From the NCBI GenBank assembly GCA_902464635.1, contig CABQKC010000023.1, positions 1 through 29,274 of the forward strand: DNA of 29,274 bases. Direction: 5' to 3'. This document shows, one piece after another, positions 18,048 to 24,443 of this stretch (within the stretch, counting starts at the first letter, position 1; every line of letters begins with the position of its first letter). The notes under the pieces are model-generated. The model was not told the DNA's origin, made no database searches, and was given only the letters and a program-made list of their open reading frames with translations. The stretch is from an uncultured Caryophanales bacterium. Lineage in GTDB: Bacteria > Bacillota_I > Bacilli_A > RFN20 > CAG-826. A program made the translations under genes and the position numbers.

Positions 18048-19388
18048 ATGAAAGATGAAAACAAGACCATCGAATACAAAAAATCTTTAGCCCAACTAAA
18101 AGAAGGTGTTATTTCTTTGAGCTCGATGTTAAACAAAAGCCATAAAGGCGAATTGTTTTTTGGAATTACGCCAGAAAAGAAACCTTTTAAATTTGATATT
18201 TCCAAGAAAACGCTTGCTGATCTTTCTAATGAAATAAGAACTAACCTAAAACCCTTGCCAATTGAATTGGATGTCGAAGTAGTGAAGTTTGAAGGAATAG
18301 ATGTAATTAGGGTTTATGTCGAGGGCGATGATACGCCATATTCGGCATATGGGCGTTATTATTATCGTGTTGATGATGGCGACATTCCGATGAGCAATGA
18401 TCAACTTCAAAAATACTTTGAGAAAAAGGAAAACAATTATTCCAAATGGGAAGATAAACCGACCAATTATTCATATGACGATATTGATGAAGACTTGCTT
18501 ATAAATGTTATAAGAACCGCAAACGATAAAGGCAGATTGAATTATGTATATAGGGGCATTGGTGAAGCTTTGACCAAACTAGATTTGATTGATGAAAACG
18601 GAAAAATCAAAACTGCTGGTTATTATTTGTTTGGCAAGGGCAAACCAATTACATTAAAAGAGGCAAACTTTCCTACAGACTCAAGAACTGAATTTGGAGA
18701 AATCAAGGAATTTAAAGGAAATGTGTTTGAATGTATTGCTGAAGCTATTTCTTATATTCTAAATCACATTTCTTTTAAATCCGACATTACTGGAATTCAA
18801 AGAATTGATACACCTGAAATACCAAAAGCAGCCATTAGAGAAATAGTCGTTAATAGTTTTGCTCACAGTAAATATGATGTAAAAGGCGATTATAACCAGA
18901 TAGTTGTTTATAAATCATCGGTAAGAATATACAATCCTGGCTCCATTTATAAAAATTTAGACCCAATGAAATTTGCTTCATCACAAGTAGGCAGCAAAAT
19001 TAGAAACATCTTAATTGCATCGGCTTTATATAAATGTGGTTATATTGATGCATTTGGTACAGGTTTTGATAGAACTTTCACGCTCTGTATCAAAAATAAC
19101 ATTAAATATGAATATAAGAATGATGACTTCGGTTTCACATTCATATTTTATAGAGACCCTAATTATTTGAATGATGAGATAAATGATAAGATAAATGATA
19201 AGATAAACGAATTGGATGAAGCTATTCTTTCTGAAATTAGAAACAATAAATACGTAACTATTCCTGAATTGGGCAATAAAATAGCGAAATCAAACGCTAC
19301 TATTTATCGCCATGTTGGGCAATTGATAAAAAAAGCCATGCTCAGAAGAATTGGATCTAGAAAGACTGGATATTGGGAAATATTATAA
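18048..19388 (+). CDS. Schlafen AlbA_2-domain ATP-binding regulator with C-terminal winged helix
   Basis: The 446-residue protein starts with an AlbA_2 (Schlafen AAA_4-type) domain: IEYKKSL at the start, GELFFGI, and YGRYYYRVDDGDIPM near residue 110. A GHKL/HATPase_c_4-like domain follows, with REIVVNSFAHSKYD as the probable N box and FGTGFDRTF near its end. Residues 375-388 are an NDEI/NDKI repeat encoded by three copies of the same 12-mer found outside the gene. The last 55 residues (ELGNKIAKSNATIYRHVGQL) form a winged helix-turn-helix. Family members are annotated as putative transcriptional regulators. A GTG at 18027 is open in frame, but AGGAGAG at about 18035 fits only the ATG at 18048. 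Autoregulation through the repeats is my inference. Confidence 0.85.
   Translation: MKDENKTIEYKKSLAQLKEGVISLSSMLNKSHKGELFFGITPEKKPFKFDISKKTLADLSNEIRTNLKPLPIELDVEVVKFEGIDVIRVYVEGDDTPYSAYGRYYYRVDDGDIPMSNDQLQKYFEKKENNYSKWEDKPTNYSYDDIDEDLLINVIRTANDKGRLNYVYRGIGEALTKLDLIDENGKIKTAGYYLFGKGKPITLKEANFPTDSRTEFGEIKEFKGNVFECIAEAISYILNHISFKSDITGIQRIDTPEIPKAAIREIVVNSFAHSKYDVKGDYNQIVVYKSSVRIYNPGSIYKNLDPMKFASSQVGSKIRNILIASALYKCGYIDAFGTGFDRTFTLCIKNNIKYEYKNDDFGFTFIFYRDPNYLNDEINDKINDKINELDEAILSEIRNNKYVTIPELGNKIAKSNATIYRHVGQLIKKAMLRRIGSRKTGYWEIL
19173..19208 (+). repeat. GATAAGATAAAT repeat array 3 (three units) inside the regulator gene
   Basis: Three 12-mers lie within the coding region at 19173-19184 (GATGAGATAAAT), 19185-19196 (perfect) and 19197-19208 (last base C). 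Because 12 is a multiple of 3 they encode a tetrapeptide repeat (N-D-K-I) between the ATPase-like domain and the winged helix. They have the same orientation as the outer arrays. Confidence 0.9.
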
Positions 19389-19420
19389 AATCGCATCGGC
19401 TAAAGCATAAAGAATGCTTC

Positions 19421-19462
19421 AAGGTGATAAGATAAATGAGTAGATAAATGATAAGATAAATT
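19421..19462 (+). repeat. GATAAGATAAAT repeat array 4 (three units) downstream of the regulator gene
   Basis: Units lie at 19426-19437, 19438-19449 (variant GAGTAGATAAAT) and 19450-19461, preceded by AAGGT and followed by T exactly as in array 1. The last unit also pairs with the next bases as AAGATAA-A-TTATCTT, and further imperfect inverted matches (TTATCTTG) follow to about 19490. Confidence 0.88.
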
Positions 19463-19544
19463 ATCTTGTCTATCATTGTTATCTTGCTTTGTTTTGGGTT
19501 TATAAAAGTAGATTAATAAATACTTAGTTGCTATATTTATTTTC

Positions 19545-20216
19545 ATGAATATATTTTTCCTAGCCACAAATAAAGAAGCCTATTACATAAGAAGGGGTGC
19601 GAATGTAATTAATAAATATAAATGCCCTGGATTTGATATTTTTGAATTAGAGAAGAATAAGAAGCATATTGGCTTAGTTATTACTAATATTGGTAAAGTC
19701 CATGCCGGGGCTGCTTTAGTAGCTGCTATAAATATATTTGGTAGGAACAATAATTTCTTTAATGTAGGTACTTCTGGTAGCCTAGATAAAAATATTGCAA
19801 ATATATTAGGTATTGTTATAGGTACTAGCTTTGTCCAATATGACATCGATACAACTCCAATTGGAGATCCATTAGGCATGGTAAGTGGACCTAATATGGT
19901 TTATTTCCCATCTTCAGATAAATTAAATAAATTAATCGAGAAGGGATGTAATAAATTAAATAAGCCATATTCCTATGGGATTATATCTACCGGTGATAAG
20001 TTCATCGCTTCAAAAGAAGATAAGGATTTTATTAAATCTAAATTCAATTCCCTTGTAATCGAAATGGAAGCTGCCGCCATAGCAGAGATGGCACATGCCT
20101 ATAAAGTTAATTTCTCTTCTTTTAAAGTCATTACTGATGTTAATGATGAAAGTGAATATTTTGCTAATTTCAAACCTGCAGTAAAACTAGTAGGGGAATT
20201 AGTCTGGGCAATGTAA
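19545..20216 (+). CDS. mtnN: 5'-methylthioadenosine/S-adenosylhomocysteine nucleosidase
   Basis: This enzyme cleaves adenine from MTA and SAH, recycling the by-products of polyamine synthesis and methylation. The 223-residue length and motifs fit the MTAN branch of the PNP/UDP family. The general acid/base set looks complete: E11 in NKEAYY, E175 in VIEMEAAA and D198 in VITDVND, matching the roles of Glu12, Glu174 and Asp197 in the E. coli enzyme. NVGTSGSLD and STGDKFI are the family's ribose- and phosphate-site loops. The ATG has no Shine-Dalgarno sequence; TATATT at 19532-19537 is seven bases upstream. CTAG is frequent, as in other resident genes. It directly follows the repeat-flanked regulator. 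Confidence 0.87.
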   Translation: MNIFFLATNKEAYYIRRGANVINKYKCPGFDIFELEKNKKHIGLVITNIGKVHAGAALVAAINIFGRNNNFFNVGTSGSLDKNIANILGIVIGTSFVQYDIDTTPIGDPLGMVSGPNMVYFPSSDKLNKLIEKGCNKLNKPYSYGIISTGDKFIASKEDKDFIKSKFNSLVIEMEAAAIAEMAHAYKVNFSSFKVITDVNDESEYFANFKPAVKLVGELVWAM

Positions 20217-20255
20217 AGAAACGTTCCTGTAACGATTTTTGAATAGGCGGTTGTT

Positions 20256-21104
20256 ATGAAATATATCTTTGGATCAGTTATTGAACGAGATGCCGACTAT
20301 GCTTTGATAAATGCGTTTTTAACTAATGATAAAGTCAGGAAATTGTTTTTAGATTTGATATCTAGAAATGATGGGGAGATAGAAGAAGTTTATCATTCAT
20401 TAGTTCAAAAAGAAGAGGGGCATGGGGTTGGCGAATCAGATATTGTTTTTGTTATAAAGGACAATCTTGGTCGATTTGGCTTAATGATAGAAAACAAAAT
20501 TAATGCCGATGCTCAGCCAAACCAAAGAGAAAGATATGATATCAGGGCAAAAGAATTAAAGAAGTTAGGTATATTTGATAAGTATTATGTCTTTTTATGT
20601 GCACCTCAATCATATTTAGGTTCAATGATGGCAAAAGATTATGAACGAAAGGTTCCATATGAAAAAATCACATCATTGCTAGACGAAGGACTTGATAAAG
20701 CTATTCTTCTTAAAAGTAGTGAAGGCGGCGTAACGATTATTAAAAGCGAATCTGTTACCGAATTTTGGAACAAGCTTTATAAACATGTCCATGACTATTA
20801 TTCGGATTTACATATCGTCGGTAAATTGCGTGATAGATCGTCTAAATCGTTGTGGCCTGAGTTTAGAACTGTCATTAATGGTTGCAATATTGTAATGAAA
20901 ACTGACCGAGGAATTATCGATCTAGAATTTAGTGGTATGGGTAAAAGATTATATGAATTAGAACTTAAACTACATGAAATGGGCGTTTCCTTAAAACCAG
21001 TTCAAACAGGCAAGAGCGCTTCCTTACGATATAAATTTGAAGAGAAGGATTATCTTTCTTTTAACGAAGATTTTGAAAAACAAATCGATACGGTTAATAA
21101 ATAG
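20256..21104 (+). CDS. PD-(D/E)XK nuclease superfamily protein, probably truncated by an amber codon
   Basis: The 282-residue product has the core D62 in GESDIVF and E79-N-K81 in LMIENKI, followed by QPNQRERY, the usual PD-(D/E)XK layout of the restriction-like PDDEXK_4 group. The function is unknown; relatives are found near defence genes. The ATG is preceded by AGGCGG. The frame ends at TAG (21102-21104), but the same frame continues without interruption for 23 codons (LNEVMEFYDLTKKLHEKGL...) to TAG at 21174-21176. That tail reads as the natural closing helix after IDTVNK, so the first TAG is probably a nonsense mutation, a readthrough site or a sequence error. Confidence 0.75.
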   Translation: MKYIFGSVIERDADYALINAFLTNDKVRKLFLDLISRNDGEIEEVYHSLVQKEEGHGVGESDIVFVIKDNLGRFGLMIENKINADAQPNQRERYDIRAKELKKLGIFDKYYVFLCAPQSYLGSMMAKDYERKVPYEKITSLLDEGLDKAILLKSSEGGVTIIKSESVTEFWNKLYKHVHDYYSDLHIVGKLRDRSSKSLWPEFRTVINGCNIVMKTDRGIIDLEFSGMGKRLYELELKLHEMGVSLKPVQTGKSASLRYKFEEKDYLSFNEDFEKQIDTVNK

Positions 21105-21180
21105 CTCAATGAAGTAATGGAGTTTTATGATTTAACAAAGAAACTTCATGAAAAAGGTCTAAAGAATCTAAAGTAGGGTT

Positions 21181-21220
21181 TTTAATCAACGAGTTATTAA
21201 TCTAATTAGTTTAGTTTGGC
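21181..21220 (+). repeat. Direct repeat A1, left of the methyltransferase
   Basis: A 40-base sequence starting TTTAATCAACGAGTTATTAA matches A2 at 21974-22013 in 35 of 40 positions. The two copies bracket the methyltransferase gene and its promoter. Confidence 0.75.
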
Positions 21221-21236
21221 GCTTGCTTTTCTAAAT

Positions 21237-21845
21237 CTATTTTTTGCAAATAACACAAAGCCAGTTTTTCCCGTTCTTATCTATTTTTATATCGATAAAG
21301 CCGGCATTTTCTAAAGTTTTTCTGATTTGTTCGGAATTATATATCTTCATTCCATCTATAATCTTGGTCCAGTTTTCATCTTTAGGATTTTCTCCATTAA
21401 CTTCATTGCAAATCATAAAAGTCCCGTTTGGTTTTAAAACTCTATGTACTTGCTTAAATGCTTCAAGAATATCAGGCCAGAAATATATTGTTTCAAACGC
21501 TGTTATTAAATCAAAAACGTCATTACCAAAAGGCAGGTCCATAACGTTAGCTTGCAAGATTTCGCAACGTCCATTTTTTATTCCTGCCTTATTGGTCTTT
21601 TTTGATTTAATTACACTGACTTCTGAATAATCAATCCCAGTTACTTTGCCATAAGGAACTTTATCTAATAATCTTTTTACATTTGCCCCGCCTCCGCAGC
21701 CAATATCTAGGCATATAGAATTATTTTTAATATCTATATGAGTAAACCCCCATTTAGCCATAGATGAATGTCCTATATTCATCATATTTACCATGATTTT
21801 TCCGCCTATTCCTTTTGGTTTACAAGTGTTTTGAAAGAAAGACAT
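21237..21845 (-). CDS. Class I SAM-dependent methyltransferase
   Basis: The 202-residue protein has the Methyltransf_11 layout. Motif I CLDIGCGGGANVKRL starts near residue 45, VTGIDYSE supplies the acidic ribose-binding residue, LQANVMDLPFGNDVFDLITAFETIYF is motif II/III, and HRVLKPNGTFMICNE is the post-motif. The substrate cannot be told; short proteins of this kind methylate small molecules or quinones. The ATG at 21845 is preferred over a TTG at 21851 because AAAGGAGAA lies eight bases before it. A minus-strand TACAAT (21884-21889) with TTAGCA 16 bases further up forms a plausible promoter, with a perfect palindrome between promoter and ribosome binding site. The stop is TAG. Confidence 0.85.
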   Translation of the reverse strand: MSFFQNTCKPKGIGGKIMVNMMNIGHSSMAKWGFTHIDIKNNSICLDIGCGGGANVKRLLDKVPYGKVTGIDYSEVSVIKSKKTNKAGIKNGRCEILQANVMDLPFGNDVFDLITAFETIYFWPDILEAFKQVHRVLKPNGTFMICNEVNGENPKDENWTKIIDGMKIYNSEQIRKTLENAGFIDIKIDKNGKNWLCVICKK

Positions 21846-21859
21846 ATACAATTCTCCTT

Positions 21860-21875
21860 TAATAGTTAACTATTA
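21860..21875. promoter_or_regulatory. Perfect 16-bp palindrome in the methyltransferase leader
   Basis: TAATAGTTAACTATTA is fully self-complementary and lies between the -10 box (21884-21889, minus strand) and the Shine-Dalgarno sequence. This is a typical site for a dimeric repressor of the MarR or TetR kind, but no such regulator gene is in the window. Confidence 0.6.
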
Positions 21876-21973
21876 TTAACTCTATTGTATCATGCTTTTG
21901 CCCATTGCTAATAATTTTATAAAAAGACGATGATTGGTAATCTAAAGAAATAGAAGCAGTGCCTTAAAATATA

Positions 21974-22013
21974 TTTAATCAATGAGTTATTAATCTAACT
22001 AGTTTGGTTTGAT
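21974..22013 (+). repeat. Direct repeat A2, right of the methyltransferase
   Basis: Near-identical, same-orientation copy of A1 (35 of 40 bases). The 337-base gap between the methyltransferase and fic also holds the palindrome, repeat B1 and the fic promoter. Nothing coding was seen in it. Confidence 0.75.
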
Positions 22014-22082
22014 TGTTAGAAGGCAAAGTTATCGCAACAAAATAGGATAGTTTAACGAATTTCTGATTTTTTATGGTGCCCC

Positions 22083-22109
22083 TGTTGCAACGACTCTGCA
22101 AATAACAAA
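22083..22109 (+). repeat. Direct repeat B1, left of fic
   Basis: TGTTGCAACGA, a variable 6-base centre and AA(A/G)TAACAAA match B2 at 23364-23391, which has one extra base. The resemblance extends weakly to the left. B1 and B2 bracket the fic gene with its promoter. Confidence 0.65.
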
Positions 22110-22120
22110 CTTTTTTGAAA

Positions 22121-22171
22121 TACTGCCTATAATAGTTGTTTACTGCCTAAAATATGATATAATTTAGGCAG
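22121..22171 (+). promoter_or_regulatory. fic promoter with overlapping operator repeats
   Basis: TTGTTT (22136-22141) and TATAAT (22158-22163) with a 16-base spacer form a good promoter. TACTGCCTA occurs at 22121-22129 and again at 22141-22149, exactly 20 bases apart. CTGCCTAAA (22143-22151) and its exact complement TTTAGGCAG (22163-22171) flank and overlap the -10 box. Binding here would block RNA polymerase. The most likely ligand is the winged-helix C-terminus of the Fic protein itself. Confidence 0.75.
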
Positions 22172-22187
22172 AAAAGAGAAAACATTA

Positions 22188-23228
22188 ATGAGAAAATTTG
22201 ATTATTCATTTTTAGAAAACCAAGTACCTGCTAGATTACTAAATTTGACCGCTATTATTTATGATATCAAAGGCAAAGAAAGCGTTCGTTTAGAAGACAA
22301 TCCAAAATTATTCAAAAAGTTAAAAGAAAAAGCCGTTAGGGATTCTATCAAAGGTAGTAATGCTATCGAGAACATCCATACTACTGAAAAACGTATTAGT
22401 GAAATTGCTGCCGGTGATAACACAGCCTTTACACATCCTGAAAAAGAAATTATCGGTTATAGAAATGTTCTTAACAACATTCACACCTTTAACGAAAGAA
22501 TTATTTTTGATAAAACGACTATCTTATCGCTACATAAACAATTATTAGTTGTTGCAGGAAGCGAGAATAGAGGCCAGTTTAAAAAAGAGCCTAATATTAT
22601 TACCGAAACAAGGAATGGAAAGAAATATGTTGTTTTTGTTCCTACCTCCCCTAAAGAAGTCGAAGAATCAATTGACCAAATGTTGATTGCTTTTAACGAA
22701 GCAAGCCATAACGCAAATATTAATCCGTTGCTATTAATACCATGTTTTATTTTAGATTTCCTTTGCGTTCACCCATTTGATGACGGAAACGGAAGAATGT
22801 CTAGACTTCTGACTTTATTGCTTTTATATAAACGTGGTTTCGATATTGGAAGGTTTATTTCAATTGAGAATATGATAAATGAAAACAAAGGTGAATATTA
22901 TCGAACCCTTCAAGAATCATCTATTGAATGGCAAAACAATAAAAACAACTATGAACCGTTCATGCTTTATATGATTCGAATCCTTTATGAATGTTATATG
23001 AAATTGGATGAAAATGTATTTTCTCAAATCGACAAGAAATTATCAAAGTCCGAAAGAATCGAGACTCTTTTGCTAAATGTTTTTGTACCGATTTCAAAAA
23101 AGGGGATTCAAGATCATCTTCCAGATATCAGCGAGCAATTAATTGAAACGGTTTTGTCTAAACTGCTTAAAGAAGGAAAGATTATTAAAATCGGTTCGTA
23201 TAAAGATGCAATGTATTACCGTAAATAA
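22188..23228 (+). CDS. Fic-domain AMP-transferase with C-terminal winged helix
   Basis: Fic enzymes transfer AMP (or another nucleotide part) to target proteins. The 346-residue protein has the full active-site motif HPFDDGNGR at 195-203. Its N-terminal domain carries SNAIEN at 57-62, matching the inhibitory [S/T]xxxE[G/N] motif with the glutamate that blocks ATP binding. This makes it a self-inhibited, inhibitory-helix-first Fic protein, so no separate antitoxin is needed. The last 65 residues (SERIETLLLN... to IGSYKDAMYYRK) look like a winged helix. The ATG follows AAGAG, a weak ribosome binding site. Only two CTAG were counted in 1 kb, unlike capE, which suggests transfer. The flanking repeats B1 and B2 support insertion as a unit. 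Confidence 0.88.
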   Translation: MRKFDYSFLENQVPARLLNLTAIIYDIKGKESVRLEDNPKLFKKLKEKAVRDSIKGSNAIENIHTTEKRISEIAAGDNTAFTHPEKEIIGYRNVLNNIHTFNERIIFDKTTILSLHKQLLVVAGSENRGQFKKEPNIITETRNGKKYVVFVPTSPKEVEESIDQMLIAFNEASHNANINPLLLIPCFILDFLCVHPFDDGNGRMSRLLTLLLLYKRGFDIGRFISIENMINENKGEYYRTLQESSIEWQNNKNNYEPFMLYMIRILYECYMKLDENVFSQIDKKLSKSERIETLLLNVFVPISKKGIQDHLPDISEQLIETVLSKLLKEGKIIKIGSYKDAMYYRK

Positions 23229-23363
23229 CTGATATGTTGTCACGGCTATACGCATCCCATTCCGGTACATGTCGAAACAACTGTTGACTTAAGTTTAAAA
23301 GATAATAAGAAGTAGCATATTGTTCGATATTGTTACACCAGTCAGAGATTATTGGATACCATT

Positions 23364-23391
23364 TGTTGCAACGATTCCATCAAGTAACAAA
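23364..23391 (+). repeat. Direct repeat B2, right of fic
   Basis: Partner of B1, with the same ends TGTTGCAACGA and TAACAAA and a diverged centre. The 254-base gap between fic and gpmA also contains a perfect 8-bp inverted repeat ATCTAAAG/CTTTAGAT (23411-23431). Confidence 0.65.
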
Positions 23392-23425
23392 TGCTCGTTT
23401 TTGATTATATATCTAAAGTCTTTCT

Positions 23426-23447
23426 TTAGATTAATAACTCTTTGATT
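23426..23447 (-). repeat. Inverted partial copy of repeat A before gpmA
   Basis: The reverse complement of this 22-base stretch matches bases 4-25 of repeat A1 with one mismatch. It overlaps the likely gpmA promoter: TTAGAT as -35 and TATAAT at 23448-23453 as -10, with a 16-base spacer. Confidence 0.6.
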
Positions 23448-23481
23448 TATAATTCATCTTGTTTCGAAAGGATAAATTGAA

Positions 23482-24189
23482 ATGATTAAATTAGTCTTGA
23501 TAAGACATGGTCAATCTGAATGGAACTTACTTAATCTATTCACTGGTTGGACTGATGTCGAATTATCTCCAAATGGGGTTAAGGAAGCTCATGAAGCTGG
23601 TAAGTTATTAAAGGAAAAAGGATATACCTTTGATGTGGCATTCTCTTCTAGCTTAAAACGTGCTAACCACACGATGGATTTTGTTTTGGAAGAAATGGAG
23701 GAAACTTCTATTCCAAAGAATTATTCCTGGAGACTTAATGAACGTCATTATGGAGCCTTACAAGGATTAAATAAGGCTGACGCTGCAAAAAAATGGGGTG
23801 ATGAACAAGTCCATATCTGGAGAAGAAGTGCCGATGTTCCACCTCTAGCATTAACTAAGGATGATGAAAGATGGCCAGGTAATCAAGAAAAGTACCAAAA
23901 CCTTATTAAAGAAGGCCAAATGACTATCGAAGATTGCCCATTGACTGAATGTCTAATCGACACTGCCAAAAGAGTTAAGCCATACTTCGACAGTGAGATT
24001 GCCCCATTAATTAAAGAAGGCAAGAAAGTATTGATTGCAGCACACGGTAATTCTTTAAGGGCTATTGTTATGATGTTAGAACATCTAACCCCAGAACAAA
24101 TAATCTCTGTTGAAATACCAACTGGTAAACCACTTGTCTATGAACTAGATGAAAAAGATCTAAAGGTTCTAGATAAATATTACCTATAA
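23482..24189 (+). CDS. gpmA: 2,3-bisphosphoglycerate-dependent phosphoglycerate mutase
   Basis: GpmA interconverts 3- and 2-phosphoglycerate in glycolysis. The 235-residue protein has IRHGQSEWN with R8 and the phosphorylated H9, LFTGWTDVELS, SSLKRANHT, E87 in LNERHYGALQG, and H188 in AAHGNSLRA. Length and motifs match the dPGM family throughout. It has a normal leader: TATAAT at 23448-23453 and GAAAGGATAA before the ATG. A strong terminator follows, so it is a single-gene unit. As a housekeeping gene it marks the boundary of the accessory stretch to its left. Confidence 0.95.
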   Translation: MIKLVLIRHGQSEWNLLNLFTGWTDVELSPNGVKEAHEAGKLLKEKGYTFDVAFSSSLKRANHTMDFVLEEMEETSIPKNYSWRLNERHYGALQGLNKADAAKKWGDEQVHIWRRSADVPPLALTKDDERWPGNQEKYQNLIKEGQMTIEDCPLTECLIDTAKRVKPYFDSEIAPLIKEGKKVLIAAHGNSLRAIVMMLEHLTPEQIISVEIPTGKPLVYELDEKDLKVLDKYYL

Positions 24190-24221
24190 TCAATTAGCTA
24201 AATATTATTCATTTATATCTC

Positions 24222-24267
24222 ACCCCCATGAACATCATTATCATGATTAGTAGTGGGGGTTTAATTT
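24222..24267 (+). terminator. Intrinsic terminator after gpmA
   Basis: ACCCCCA (24222-24228) pairs with TGGGGGT (24254-24260) around a loop that itself contains ATCAT/ATGAT. TTAATTTG follows. The rest of the gap to 24444 is AT-rich, with alternating AT near 24358-24377 and no other visible feature. Confidence 0.75.
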
Positions 24268-24443
24268 GTTTATAAATGTAAATCAAAGTTGGCTATTCTG
24301 TAATAACTTAAATAAAAATAATCGATTATCACGCATTTTAAGTATATAGAGGGTTGAAATATATATGTATATATATCAAAATTAGTTGTCTATTAAGACT
24401 GATTTACCTATTTATTACATAAAAGGGGTAGAAAAGGAGATTC

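Noticed and set aside
17785..19462. CRISPR array
   Set aside because: The 12-mers are directly adjacent without spacers and no cas gene is present.
21102..21104. Recoding of TAG as an amino acid
   Set aside because: TAG also ends the methyltransferase gene in the normal place, and most genes end in TAA; one readthrough-like case is better explained by mutation.
21244..21630. A 128-codon plus-strand frame opposite the methyltransferase
   Set aside because: The minus strand encodes clear methyltransferase motifs; the plus-strand peptide is hydrophobic shadow sequence.
24358..24377. Alternating AT tract as an origin or regulatory element
   Set aside because: It is simple AT-rich sequence without DnaA boxes or other support.
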